A stretch of 8,132 bases of DNA from an uncultured Selenomonas sp. GTDB lineage: Bacteria; Bacillota; Negativicutes; Selenomonadales; Selenomonadaceae. Positions 1 through 7,263 of this stretch are shown here, piece by piece (the first letter of the stretch is position 1; every line of letters starts with the position of its first letter). The stretch lies in NCBI GenBank assembly GCA_937981305.1, contig CALJPB010000306.1, forward strand, positions 1 to 8,132. Direction: 5' to 3'. The notes under the pieces were generated by a model. The model saw only the letters and a program-made list of their open reading frames with translations, was not told the origin of the DNA and searched no databases. The position numbers and the translations under genes are program-made.

Positions 1-27
1 AAAGGAGTGTCGCGCCTTTGTTTCATT
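1..27 (+). terminator. Possible intrinsic terminator of an upstream gene, cut by the window edge
   Basis: AAAGG at 1-5 pairs with CCTTT at 15-19. The stem can continue past one A.G mismatch with a G-C and a U-G pair to a three-base loop, and a T-rich but interrupted tail follows (TTTGTTTCATTT). This fits the end of a gene lying to the left. The stem is short and the T-run is imperfect, so the call is weak. AAAGGAG at 1-7 could instead be read as a ribosome site for the TTG at 18. Confidence 0.3.
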
Positions 28-68
28 TCTGTCTGTGCCGCCGGCGACAGCGGCAGAATGGAAGGATT

Positions 69-887
69 ATGAACGTACTGGAAAAAGCGCTTCATTGGAA
101 GCATACACAAAAGATCATCACCTTTGTCATCATCCTCAATGCAGCGGTGTTGGGCATATTGACCGATCGGACGCTGTCCGTCGAAGAGATTTCATTGTTG
201 GAGATGATCGACAAAGCCTGTTTGGTGATCTTTACCATCGAGTTGATCGCAAAACTGCTCGTTTATCGGCGAAGTTTTTGGTCAGAGGGCTGGAACATCT
301 TCGACTTCGTCATCGTCCTCAGCTCCATCATCTTCATCTCCTCCAGTGTATCGGTCATCCGAGCCTTCCGTATCTTCCGACTGCTCAAGGCACTCGCGGA
401 GTTCCCCGAGCTGCAGATCCTCGTATCGTCCATGCTCAAGGCGATCCCCAGTATGTCGTGGGCACTGCTCCTGCTCTTTATCATCTTCTATATCTTTGGG
501 GTTTTCGGCAGTACCATGTATGGAGATACGTTCCCCGAGCTGTTCGGGGACATTGGCGGCTCCATGTTTACCCTGTTCCAGGTCATGACCTTTGAGTCGT
601 GGGCGACCGCCGTCGCACGGCCGATCATGGAGATCTATGACTACGCATGGATCTACTTTTTGATCTTCATCCTCCTTACCGCCATCACCCTGCTGAACGT
701 CATGGTCGGCATCGTGGTCGAGGCGGTCGGCACCATCTCCGCAGCGGTCAAGGAGAGACAGGCGGCGGAGGCGGCGGAGAACGCACCGCCCGAGGTGCGA
801 AGAGCCGATGAAATCGAAGCCGAAATCCGTGAGCACCTTGCGCAAATCGAAGAATTGTTACAAAAACGAGAAGAGGAAACAAAATGA
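69..887 (+). CDS. Bacterial voltage-gated sodium channel (BacNav/NaChBac type, Ion_trans family)
   Basis: This is a single-domain six-helix cation channel of the inner membrane, expected to assemble as a tetramer and open on depolarisation. From the ATG at 69 it is 272 residues, close to NaChBac and NavAb. S1 is about 14-31 (N24), S2 about 45-66 (FTIE, E58), and S3 about 75-90 (FDF, D79). S4 is about 93-110 with gating charges R98, R101, R104 and K107 at three-residue spacing. S5 is about 128-150 and S6 about 192-220 with the family Asn at 210. The pore reads FTLFQVMTFESWAT, with the selectivity-filter Glu at 176. Residues 244-270 form a charged heptad-like coiled coil, as in the BacNav tetramerisation tail. 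The start at 69 is preferred over TTG 18, which would add 17 mostly basic residues. It has GGAAGGA at 60-66, although the spacing is only two bases. A 6-bp hairpin (36-41/50-55) lies just upstream. Na+ selectivity is inferred from the filter; Ca2+ or mixed conductance is possible. Confidence 0.9.
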   Translation: MNVLEKALHWKHTQKIITFVIILNAAVLGILTDRTLSVEEISLLEMIDKACLVIFTIELIAKLLVYRRSFWSEGWNIFDFVIVLSSIIFISSSVSVIRAFRIFRLLKALAEFPELQILVSSMLKAIPSMSWALLLLFIIFYIFGVFGSTMYGDTFPELFGDIGGSMFTLFQVMTFESWATAVARPIMEIYDYAWIYFLIFILLTAITLLNVMVGIVVEAVGTISAAVKERQAAEAAENAPPEVRRADEIEAEIREHLAQIEELLQKREEETK

Positions 888-1104
888 CATCAGCATCGAA
901 GAAGCGGCTGTGCCGAACTCTCCGCGGTGCGGGCAGCTGTGCGCATCGCTGCAACTGTACAGGGGACGGGTAGCGTCGAGGGATCTGGGGTTCGACGATG
1001 GGCGCTCGGACGAAAAATCTATGCCAATCCGGCAGATTTCATTTTACCTGAGATTCCGGAGGAAACACGGATCACGTCCACATCATATTTTTCAAATTTT
1101 CTCC
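888..1104. other. Intergenic region between the channel gene and the tRNA promoter
   Basis: No intact gene is convincing here. A 29-codon reading frame begins at ATG 884, overlapping the channel stop as ATGA, and ends at TAG 971-973. It is Cys/Arg-rich, matches no family I know, and has no ribosome site beyond AGAGGAA at 871-877. CTGTACAG near 954-961 is a short palindrome. No terminator with a T-run follows the channel gene, so its transcript could run on towards the tRNA genes. Positions 1006-1057 hold a degraded coding-like repeat, described separately. Positions 1081-1104 are markedly AT-rich and abut the -35 box of the tRNA promoter, like an UP element. Confidence 0.6.
1006..1057 (+). 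repeat. Degraded, frameshifted copy of the sequence at 8079-8131 (inverted relative to it)
   Basis: Read on the plus strand, these 52 bases align with the reverse complement of 8079-8131: 44 identities, 8 mismatches and one gap (five A versus six A at 1013-1017). In the right-hand copy the frame reads SDEKIYAN..DFIL..IP. Here the missing A puts SDEK in one frame and KIYANPADFILPEIP in the next. Two of the eight differences are silent third-position changes (TAT/TAC and GAT/GAC), which suggests a former coding sequence rather than a structural repeat. The similarity stops after the IP codons. The left boundary cannot be judged because the other copy runs off the window. The parent gene is not recognised. 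Confidence 0.6.
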
Positions 1105-1133
1105 TTGACAGAAGATGGAGTTATGGATATAAT
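1105..1133 (+). promoter_or_regulatory. Perfect-consensus sigma-70/sigma-A promoter for the tRNA operon
   Basis: TTGACA at 1105-1110 and TATAAT at 1128-1133 are separated by exactly 17 bases, so both boxes and the spacer match the consensus. An AT-rich stretch (about 1081-1104) upstream may act as an UP element. Transcription would start near 1140 and give a leader of about 30 bases before tRNA-Gly at 1171. This strength is normal for stable-RNA genes. Confidence 0.93.
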
Positions 1134-1170
1134 ATCAAAGTGTCGCACAAGCGGCGCAGGAAGATATTAT

Positions 1171-1245
1171 GCGGAAGTAGCTCAGTGGTAGAGCACCACC
1201 TTGCCAAGGTGGGGGTCGCGAGTTCGAGCCTCGTTTTCCGCTCCA
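1171..1245 (+). tRNA. tRNA-Gly (anticodon GCC)
   Basis: This folds as a full cloverleaf. The acceptor GCGGAAG (1171-1177) pairs with TTTCCGC (1235-1241), with a G-U at the seventh pair. The D stem is GCTC/GAGC (1180-1183/1191-1194). The anticodon stem is CCACC/GGTGG (1196-1200/1208-1212), with loop TTGCCAA and anticodon GCC at 1203-1205. The T stem is 1218-1222/1230-1234 with a TTCGAGC loop. The discriminator is T1242 and CCA is encoded at 1243-1245. It reads GGC and GGU codons and is separated from the following tRNA by six bases. Confidence 0.97.
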
Positions 1246-1251
1246 TCTTTC

Positions 1252-1325
1252 GGCGACATAGCCAAGTGGTAAGGCCGAGGTCTGCAAAACCTTTATCCCC
1301 AGTTCGATTCTGGGTGTCGCCTCCA
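1252..1325 (+). tRNA. tRNA-Cys (anticodon GCA)
   Basis: The acceptor GGCGACA (1252-1258) pairs perfectly with TGTCGCC (1315-1321). The D stem is GCC/GGC (1261-1263/1273-1275). The anticodon stem is GAGGT/ACCTT (1277-1281/1289-1293) and the loop CTGCAAA carries GCA at 1284-1286. The T stem is CCCAG/CTGGG (1298-1302/1310-1314) with loop TTCGATT. The discriminator is T1322 and CCA is encoded at 1323-1325. A36-A37-A38 in the loop is the context recognised by MiaA, so A37 (position 1287) is an expected ms2i6A site and a substrate of the MiaB encoded immediately downstream. Confidence 0.97.
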
Positions 1326-1337
1326 ATATGAAATGCG

Positions 1338-1366
1338 GTCTGGAAGGATTTCTTCCAGACTTTTTT
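1338..1366 (+). terminator. Strong intrinsic terminator of the tRNA operon
   Basis: A perfect 9-bp stem GTCTGGAAG/CTTCCAGAC (1338-1346/1352-1360) with a five-base loop is followed directly by TTTTTT (1361-1366). It lies 12 bases after the CCA of tRNA-Cys and closes the two-tRNA transcript. miaB must therefore be transcribed by read-through or from its own start. TATAAC at 1375-1380 is a possible -10 box for miaB, but its -35 would fall in the terminator stem and is poor. Confidence 0.95.
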
Positions 1367-1401
1367 ACTATCTGTATAACTGTGTAAATGAGAGGAAACG
1401 A

Positions 1402-2715
1402 ATGCTGGGACGGTACAAAATACTTGTCTACGGGTGTCAGATGAACATCGCCGATGCGGAGCGCATGGAGGGGCAGCTCCAAGAGGCGGGGTACGTGCGG
1501 ACGGAGGAGATGGCGGATGCGGACGTCATTCTCATCAACACCTGTTGTGTGCGTGAGACGGCGGAGGACAAGGTCTATGGGAAGATCGGCGAGATCAAGA
1601 AGATCAAGGAGAAACATCCGCATCTGATCTTCGGTATCACGGGCTGTATGGCGCAGAAGGAGGGGGATAACCTCATGCGCCGTGCGCCGCACATCGACTT
1701 TGTGCTCGGTACGGGGAAGGTGCAGGAACTGACGCGTGTCATTGCAGAGGTTGCGGCGGAGCATACGCCTGTTGTGGATGTCGCGCTCGCGGACAAGAGT
1801 ATCGCGGAGCATCTGCCCGTTGCACGCAGCGGGAAATTCTCGGCGTGGGTGCCGATCATGTACGGCTGCAACAACTACTGTACGTACTGCATCGTGCCCT
1901 ATGTGCGCGGACGCGAGCGCAGCCGTGCGCCGGAGGAGATCGTTGCGGAGGTGCGCCGTGCGGTCGCGGAGGGCTATACCGAGGTGACGCTGCTCGGGCA
2001 GAATGTAAACTCCTATGGCAAAGACCACAAACAGGCGGATTTTGCCGATCTCCTGCGTATGGTGGACGAGGTGGAGGGCATCCGCCGCGTACGCTTTATG
2101 ACCTCGCACCCGAAGGACATCAGCGACAAGCTCATCGACACGATCAAGAACGGGCAGCATATCTGTGAGCACATCCATCTGCCCGTGCAGTACGGGAGCA
2201 ATCGCATTCTAAAGGCGATGAATCGCGTCTATACGGTGGAGCAGTACCGCGAACGCGCCCGACGCGTGCGTGATGCGCTGCCGAATGCGAGCCTCACGAC
2301 CGATCTCATTGTCGGTTTCCCGGGGGAGACGGACGAGGACTTTGCCGAGATGCTCGCATTTCTGCGCGAGATGCGCTACGACTCGGCATATACCTTCCTC
2401 TACTCGAAGCGTTCGGGTACGCCCGCTGCGACAATGGCGCACCAAGTCCCCGACGATGTGAAGCACACACGACTGAACGCGCTGATGGCGGAGCAGAATG
2501 CCATCAGTCGGGAGATCAATGACCGCCTTCGCGGTGCGACGCTCGAAGTGATGGTGGAGGGCGCGAGCAAGAACGATCCCGCCGTGTGGAGCGGGCGCAC
2601 GCGCACGAACAAGATTGTGTTGTTCCCGCACGGAGCGGAGCAGGAGGGGGACTTCGTGCAGGTCAAAATAACGCAGCCGCAGACATGGGTGCTCAAAGGG
2701 AAAGTCGTTTCGTAG
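1402..2715 (+). CDS. miaB: tRNA-2-methylthio-N6-dimethylallyladenosine synthase MiaB
   Basis: MiaB is a cytoplasmic radical-SAM methylthiotransferase that converts i6A37 to ms2i6A37 in tRNAs reading UNN codons. The protein is 437 residues, full length for the family. The N-terminal methylthiotransferase domain (about 5-125) shows the three ligands of the second 4Fe-4S cluster: C12 (YGCQMN), C48 (NTCCVRE) and C82 (GCMAQ). The radical-SAM core begins near 148 with C156-NNY-C160-TY-C163, and a TRAM domain occupies about 374-437. The signature at C12 and the SAM motif CNNYCTYC favour MiaB over MtaB or RimO. ATG 1402 is chosen because AGAGGA at 1391-1396 sits five bases upstream. Upstream extension would run into the terminator hairpin. 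mutS begins 46 bases after the stop, in the same direction. Confidence 0.97.
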   Translation: MLGRYKILVYGCQMNIADAERMEGQLQEAGYVRTEEMADADVILINTCCVRETAEDKVYGKIGEIKKIKEKHPHLIFGITGCMAQKEGDNLMRRAPHIDFVLGTGKVQELTRVIAEVAAEHTPVVDVALADKSIAEHLPVARSGKFSAWVPIMYGCNNYCTYCIVPYVRGRERSRAPEEIVAEVRRAVAEGYTEVTLLGQNVNSYGKDHKQADFADLLRMVDEVEGIRRVRFMTSHPKDISDKLIDTIKNGQHICEHIHLPVQYGSNRILKAMNRVYTVEQYRERARRVRDALPNASLTTDLIVGFPGETDEDFAEMLAFLREMRYDSAYTFLYSKRSGTPAATMAHQVPDDVKHTRLNALMAEQNAISREINDRLRGATLEVMVEGASKNDPAVWSGRTRTNKIVLFPHGAEQEGDFVQVKITQPQTWVLKGKVVS

Positions 2716-2749
2716 CTTTGGTGATACGGAGCGTTATATCGTTGACTTT

Positions 2750-2755
2750 AGGAGG
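2750..2755 (+). promoter_or_regulatory. Consensus Shine-Dalgarno site of mutS
   Basis: AGGAGG lies six bases before ATG 2762. It fixes the mutS start and predicts strong independent initiation despite the close upstream miaB stop. The 46-base gap shows no terminator hairpin, so miaB and mutS are likely co-transcribed. Confidence 0.9.
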
Positions 2756-2761
2756 TTTGTT

Positions 2762-5356
2762 ATGGACGCGCAGAACGTCACGCCGATGATGCAGCAATAT
2801 CTCTCCGCGAAGGCGGCGCATCCGGGCGAGCTTCTTTTTTTCCGCCTTGGCGATTTTTACGAAATGTTCTTCGACGATGCGAAGGTGGCGGCAAAGGAGC
2901 TCGGACTGACGCTTACGAGCCGCAGCGGCGATCTCGACAAAAGTCCGATGTGCGGCGTGCCATATCATGCGGCGGATACCTATATCGCGCGCCTTGTCGC
3001 CAAGGGGTTCAAGGTCGCCATTGCCGAGCAGATCGGCGACCCGAAGGCAAAGGGGCTGACACACCGCGAGGTGGTGAAGGTCGTCACGCCGGGTACGGTG
3101 CTTTCGGATGAGGTGCTGCACGATGCGGCGAACATCTACATCGCACTCCTCCACGAAACGGAGAGCGGCACGCTTTTTCTCGCGGGGGCGGACATTTCGA
3201 CCGGTGAGGCGTTCTATGCTCTCTACACGGGAGAGAATGCTGTGCAGCAGATGCTTGACGAGCTTTATCGCCGCATGACGGCGGAGGTTCTTATGACGGA
3301 GGGGTTCTCCCGCGCGGACACGGTGCGCACATTTGCGGCGCAGCGGCTCCCGCGCTGTGCCATCGGGACGGTTGTACCCGAGATGCGGGACGAGCTTCTT
3401 GCGCAGCATTTCCCTGCCGAGGGAATTCCGACGGATGCGGGAGCACGGACGGCAGTCGCGACGCTCCTCACCTATCTCCACGATACGGTACGGGCGGATC
3501 TCTCACAGATCAACCGTCTCGCCTTCCTCGATGGGGCGGGGACGATGCAGCTCGACACCTATACGCTGCGCAACCTTGAGATCACGCGCAGTCTGCGCGA
3601 CGGCGGCAAGAAAAATACACTCTTTGATGTACTCGACTTCACGCGTACGCCGATGGGGACACGTCTCCTGAAATCGTGGCTGGAGCATCCGCTTCTCACC
3701 CCGCACCGCATCGACGCGCGGCTCGATGCCGTCGCGGAATTGGTCGAAAAATCTGTGCTGCGGGGGAAACTGCGCGAGTCTCTGCGCTCGGTCTATGACT
3801 TCGAGCGGCTTCTCACACGCATTGAAACACAGGCGGCAAATGCGCGTGATCTTGCCCAACTGCGCGTTTCGCTCGCCGCCCTGCCCGCAGTGCGCGATAC
3901 GCTCGGCGCGGCAGAGAGCCGCCTCCTCATGCGTGCGTGTGCGGCGGTTGAGACCTTTGACGCGCTGCGCGACACACTGGAACGCGCGATTGTGGACGAA
4001 CCGGGGCTGTCCGTGCGCGACGGCGGCATCATCCGCACGGGCTACGATGCTGCGCTCGACGAGCTGCGCACCTTTTCGCACGACAGCAAGTCCCTGCTGC
4101 AGGAGATGGAGGAGCGTGAGCGCACACGCACGGGCATCAAAACGCTCAAGATCGGCTACAACAAGGTATTCGGTTACTATATTGAAGTGCGCCATAGCGG
4201 ACGCGACCAAGTACCCGAGGGTTACATCCGCAAGCAGACGCTTGCGAACACGGAGCGGTTCATCACGGAGGAGCTGAAGGACTTCGAGGCGAAGATCCTC
4301 GGCGCAGAGGAAAAGATCACCGCGCTGGAGTATCACATCTTTACGCAGCTCCGCGAACAAGTGAAGACGCAGCTTGTTCCCATCCAGAATGTCGCGCGAA
4401 GCATTGCGCGTGTCGATGTGCTCCAAAGCCTCGCCGAGGCGGCGGCAAACTATCGCTATGTGCGTCCGCAGGTGGCGGCGGATGGTGCGATTCTCATACG
4501 GGACGGACGTCACCCGCTTGTGGAGCGCATTCTGGATCGTGAGGTGTTCGTCCCGAACGACACGGATCTCAGCCATGGCGGGACGGAAACGATGCTCATT
4601 ACGGGGCCGAATATGGCGGGCAAGTCCACCTATATGCGGCAGGTCGCCCTTCTCACCCTCATGGCACAGGTCGGCAGTTTCGTCCCCGCACGGACGGCGC
4701 AGATTGCGCCCGTCGACCGCATCTTTACGCGCATCGGCGCGAGCGACGATCTCGTGAGCGGGCAGAGCACCTTTATGGTGGAGATGAATGAGGTCGCGCA
4801 GATTCTGCGTGAGGCGACGCGTGACAGCCTCGTCATCCTCGACGAGATCGGGCGCGGTACGAGTACGTTTGACGGCATGAGCATCGCGCGCGCAGTGGTG
4901 GAGCACATCGACACGCGGATCCATGCCAAGACCCTGTTTGCGACGCACTACCACGAGCTGACGGAGATGGAAAACGCGCACATCCGAAACTACTGCATCG
5001 CTGTGCGCGAAAAAGGGAAAAACGTCGCATTCCTGCGCCGCATTGTCGCGGGGGCGGCGGACAAGTCCTATGGTATCCATGTCGCACGCCTTGCGGGACT
5101 GCCCGCAAAGGTGACGGCACGCGCGGAGGAGATTCTCTCCGCGCTTGAGCAGAAGGAAGCCGCCTCCGCCGGCGCTGAGATACCCGCCGCAAATACGCAG
5201 GAAATGCCGCCCACCGACGGAATGGCATCCCTCTTTGCGGATGGCACGCTTGCAGAGCTGCGGACACTCGACATTATGACCATGACGCCGCTGGAGGCGA
5301 TGAACACACTCTATCGCTTGCAGGAACAGGCACGCAAGGAGGCAGGGGAGGCATGA
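2762..5356 (+). CDS. mutS: DNA mismatch repair protein MutS
   Basis: MutS is a cytoplasmic, DNA-bound mismatch-recognition ATPase that slides as a clamp and recruits MutL. The protein is 864 residues, close to B. subtilis and E. coli MutS. The N-terminal mismatch-binding domain has the Phe-X-Glu motif F32-Y33-E34 (GDFYEMF), whose Phe stacks on the mispair. Connector, lever and clamp domains fill about 120-560. The C-terminal ABC-type ATPase has Walker A GPNMAGKST at 615-623, Walker B ILDE with D694-E695, and the following GRGTSTFDG. The C-terminus ends with a helix-turn-helix-type dimerisation tail including TPLEAMNTLY. MASLF at 821-825 is a plausible but weak beta-clamp-binding peptide, because it lacks the usual leading Gln. 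The motifs identify MutS1 rather than MutS2, since there is no Smr domain. The stop overlaps the mutL start by four bases. Confidence 0.98.
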   Translation: MDAQNVTPMMQQYLSAKAAHPGELLFFRLGDFYEMFFDDAKVAAKELGLTLTSRSGDLDKSPMCGVPYHAADTYIARLVAKGFKVAIAEQIGDPKAKGLTHREVVKVVTPGTVLSDEVLHDAANIYIALLHETESGTLFLAGADISTGEAFYALYTGENAVQQMLDELYRRMTAEVLMTEGFSRADTVRTFAAQRLPRCAIGTVVPEMRDELLAQHFPAEGIPTDAGARTAVATLLTYLHDTVRADLSQINRLAFLDGAGTMQLDTYTLRNLEITRSLRDGGKKNTLFDVLDFTRTPMGTRLLKSWLEHPLLTPHRIDARLDAVAELVEKSVLRGKLRESLRSVYDFERLLTRIETQAANARDLAQLRVSLAALPAVRDTLGAAESRLLMRACAAVETFDALRDTLERAIVDEPGLSVRDGGIIRTGYDAALDELRTFSHDSKSLLQEMEERERTRTGIKTLKIGYNKVFGYYIEVRHSGRDQVPEGYIRKQTLANTERFITEELKDFEAKILGAEEKITALEYHIFTQLREQVKTQLVPIQNVARSIARVDVLQSLAEAAANYRYVRPQVAADGAILIRDGRHPLVERILDREVFVPNDTDLSHGGTETMLITGPNMAGKSTYMRQVALLTLMAQVGSFVPARTAQIAPVDRIFTRIGASDDLVSGQSTFMVEMNEVAQILREATRDSLVILDEIGRGTSTFDGMSIARAVVEHIDTRIHAKTLFATHYHELTEMENAHIRNYCIAVREKGKNVAFLRRIVAGAADKSYGIHVARLAGLPAKVTARAEEILSALEQKEAASAGAEIPAANTQEMPPTDGMASLFADGTLAELRTLDIMTMTPLEAMNTLYRLQEQARKEAGEA

Positions 5357-7263
5357 CGCAGATTCATGTACTGGATGATACGACCATCAATAAGATTGCG
5401 GCGGGCGAGGTCGTGGAGCGTCCTGCCTCCGTGGTCAAGGAACTGGTCGAGAATGCGATGGATGCGGGTGCGACGGCGATTGAAATTGAAATTATGGGCG
5501 GCGGGGTCAGCTTCATCCGCGTGACGGACAACGGGCACGGCATGACGCGCGAGGATGCACAGACGGCGATTCTGCGCCACGCGACAAGTAAGATCACGTC
5601 GGTTTCCGACCTTCAGACCGTTGCGACCCTCGGCTTTCGCGGCGAGGCTCTGCCAACCATTGCTTCCGTCTCACGCTTTTCTCTTCTCACGCGCAAGGAG
5701 ACGGACGATCTCGGGACACGCGTGGACATCCTCGGCGGGAAAACACCGGAATACGAGGATGCGGGCTGTGAGATCGGTACGACGATACGCGTCGAGGATC
5801 TTTTTTTTAACACCCCCGCCCGTAAGAAATTTCTCAAGACGAATACAACCGAGGCGGGGCGAATCAGCGATTTTGTCATTCGCCTTGCACTCTCGCGCCC
5901 CGATATTGCATTCCGCTTCATCAACAACAATCGCCTGACGATCATGACGGCGGGAGATGACAGCCTGCGCCACGCGATTGAGAGCATCTACGGCGGCACT
6001 GCGGCGGGGGCGCTGATCCCGCTCGACTTCCACGATGCGGAAGCGGAGATCCGTATCACGGGCTATATCTCGAAACCGTCCGTGATCCGCAGCAGCCGCG
6101 CGTGGCAGACGTACATTGTCAATGGGCGTACGATACAGAACCGTGCGATTGCAAAGGCGATTGACAACGTGTACCGTGCGCTCGTCCCGAAGATGGGGTT
6201 TCCGCTCGCCGTTCTCTGCATCGAGGTGCCGCAGCGCAGCATCGACGTGAACGTGCATCCGCAGAAAACGGAGATGAAATTCGAGGACGAGGGGCGCATC
6301 TTCAAGGCGGTTTACAAGTCTGTGCTCGACGCGATTCGCGGGGCGGCGGGGGAGAGTACGGCGATAGCGGCATCGGTCGAAAAGCCGAAGTTTCACTATG
6401 AATCCGTGCCGCTCGGCGTTGGCGCACCTGCGCATACGGGTGTCCCGTACGCGCCGCAGGGGGCGGGCGCAAACGCTGCGACCGTACGAGCCGACCAATA
6501 CGCTATGCCCCCCGTGCGTCCGCAGACCGTCCACGAGGCGGTGCAGTGGCGGGGACAGAGCGTTGACCTGCGCACGGCACAGGATCGTGCGGCTGCGGCA
6601 CGCAGCGAGGAACGCGCCGCATTTGCCGCGCAGAATGTACCTGCTGCTGCGCAGCCCCGTGCGGGGCAGGGCGTGGAGATGGAGGCGCGTCTCCTCCCCA
6701 TCGGTCAGGTCGATCTCACCTACATCATCGCTCAGAGTACGCAGAGTCTCTATATCGTCGATCAGCACGCGGCGCACGAGCGCATTCTCTTTGACCGATT
6801 CTCGGCGCAGACGGACGGCATTCCCTCGCAGCAGATGCTTGTCCATGCAATTCTTTCCTTTGACACACATGAGGCACAGTACATCGACGAGAATGCGGAA
6901 CTGCTGGATCGTCTCGGCTTTCATCTTGAGCCGGCGGGCGAGCGGGAATATCGTCTGACGGAAGCTCCTGCTGATATTCCGCTCGATGAAGCGGCGGATA
7001 CGATACGCGAGATCCTCGTCTCCCTCGGCGATCTGCACGCCGCAACGCCCGCGCATCTGCGTCAGGCGGGACTTGCAACGATGGCGTGCCGCGCCGCGAT
7101 CAAGGCGGGCGAGGAACTGAGCATCCGACAGATGGAGATATTGCTGGAGGAACTGCGAAATACTCCCTTTCCGTTCACCTGTCCGCACGGGCGGCCGACG
7201 ATCCTGCGCTTTGATACGCACGACCTTGCAAAGATGTTCAAGCGCACGGGGTTCAACCTATGA
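5353..7263 (+). CDS. mutL: DNA mismatch repair protein MutL (endonuclease type)
   Basis: MutL couples MutS mismatch recognition to strand incision. The protein is 636 residues. The N-terminal GHKL ATPase shows KELVEN (E30 catalytic, N34 Mg ligand), DNGHGM (59-64) and GFRGEAL (94-100). A low-complexity Ala/Gln/Arg-rich linker spans about 335-440, and the C-terminal dimerisation/nuclease domain follows. DQHAAHE begins at D470 (metal site with E476), with ACRAAIK near 578 and CPHGRP at 610-615. These are the marks of endonuclease MutL from organisms without MutH. The last position of the DQHA(X)2E(X)4E motif is Asp (D481) instead of Glu. ATG 5353 overlaps the mutS stop as ATGA, so translation is coupled. 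AAGGAGG at 5336-5342, ten bases upstream, supports the start. Confidence 0.98.
   Translation: MTQIHVLDDTTINKIAAGEVVERPASVVKELVENAMDAGATAIEIEIMGGGVSFIRVTDNGHGMTREDAQTAILRHATSKITSVSDLQTVATLGFRGEALPTIASVSRFSLLTRKETDDLGTRVDILGGKTPEYEDAGCEIGTTIRVEDLFFNTPARKKFLKTNTTEAGRISDFVIRLALSRPDIAFRFINNNRLTIMTAGDDSLRHAIESIYGGTAAGALIPLDFHDAEAEIRITGYISKPSVIRSSRAWQTYIVNGRTIQNRAIAKAIDNVYRALVPKMGFPLAVLCIEVPQRSIDVNVHPQKTEMKFEDEGRIFKAVYKSVLDAIRGAAGESTAIAASVEKPKFHYESVPLGVGAPAHTGVPYAPQGAGANAATVRADQYAMPPVRPQTVHEAVQWRGQSVDLRTAQDRAAAARSEERAAFAAQNVPAAAQPRAGQGVEMEARLLPIGQVDLTYIIAQSTQSLYIVDQHAAHERILFDRFSAQTDGIPSQQMLVHAILSFDTHEAQYIDENAELLDRLGFHLEPAGEREYRLTEAPADIPLDEAADTIREILVSLGDLHAATPAHLRQAGLATMACRAAIKAGEELSIRQMEILLEELRNTPFPFTCPHGRPTILRFDTHDLAKMFKRTGFNL

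Noticed and set aside
36..55. 6-bp hairpin upstream of the channel gene as a riboswitch
   Set aside because: It is a single small stem with an eight-base loop, with no second structure or known aptamer core.
18..68. TTG start at 18 for the channel gene with AAAGGAG at 1-7
   Set aside because: It would add 17 residues, largely Arg/Gln, not found in BacNav proteins. It also overlaps a probable terminator stem. ATG 69 gives the family length and aligns with NavAb from the first helix.
927..1331. A 134-codon plus-strand frame running through the tRNA promoter and both tRNAs
   Set aside because: It reads through stable-RNA genes and has no ribosome site. Only its short stretch at 1013-1057 has coding-like similarity, reported as a relic.
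1135..2178. A 347-codon minus-strand frame across miaB and both tRNA genes
   Set aside because: It would read through two tRNA genes and a terminator stem, and is antisense to miaB. It is a shadow frame.
3503..5080. A 525-codon open frame on the minus strand inside mutS
   Set aside because: It lies wholly antisense to a complete mutS with all motifs intact. GC-rich third positions readily leave long antisense frames open, and the translation shows no domain I recognise and no ribosome site.
5671..7221. A 516-codon minus-strand frame inside mutL
   Set aside because: Same antisense effect of codon bias. The protein is Arg/His-rich with no recognisable motif, while mutL is intact.
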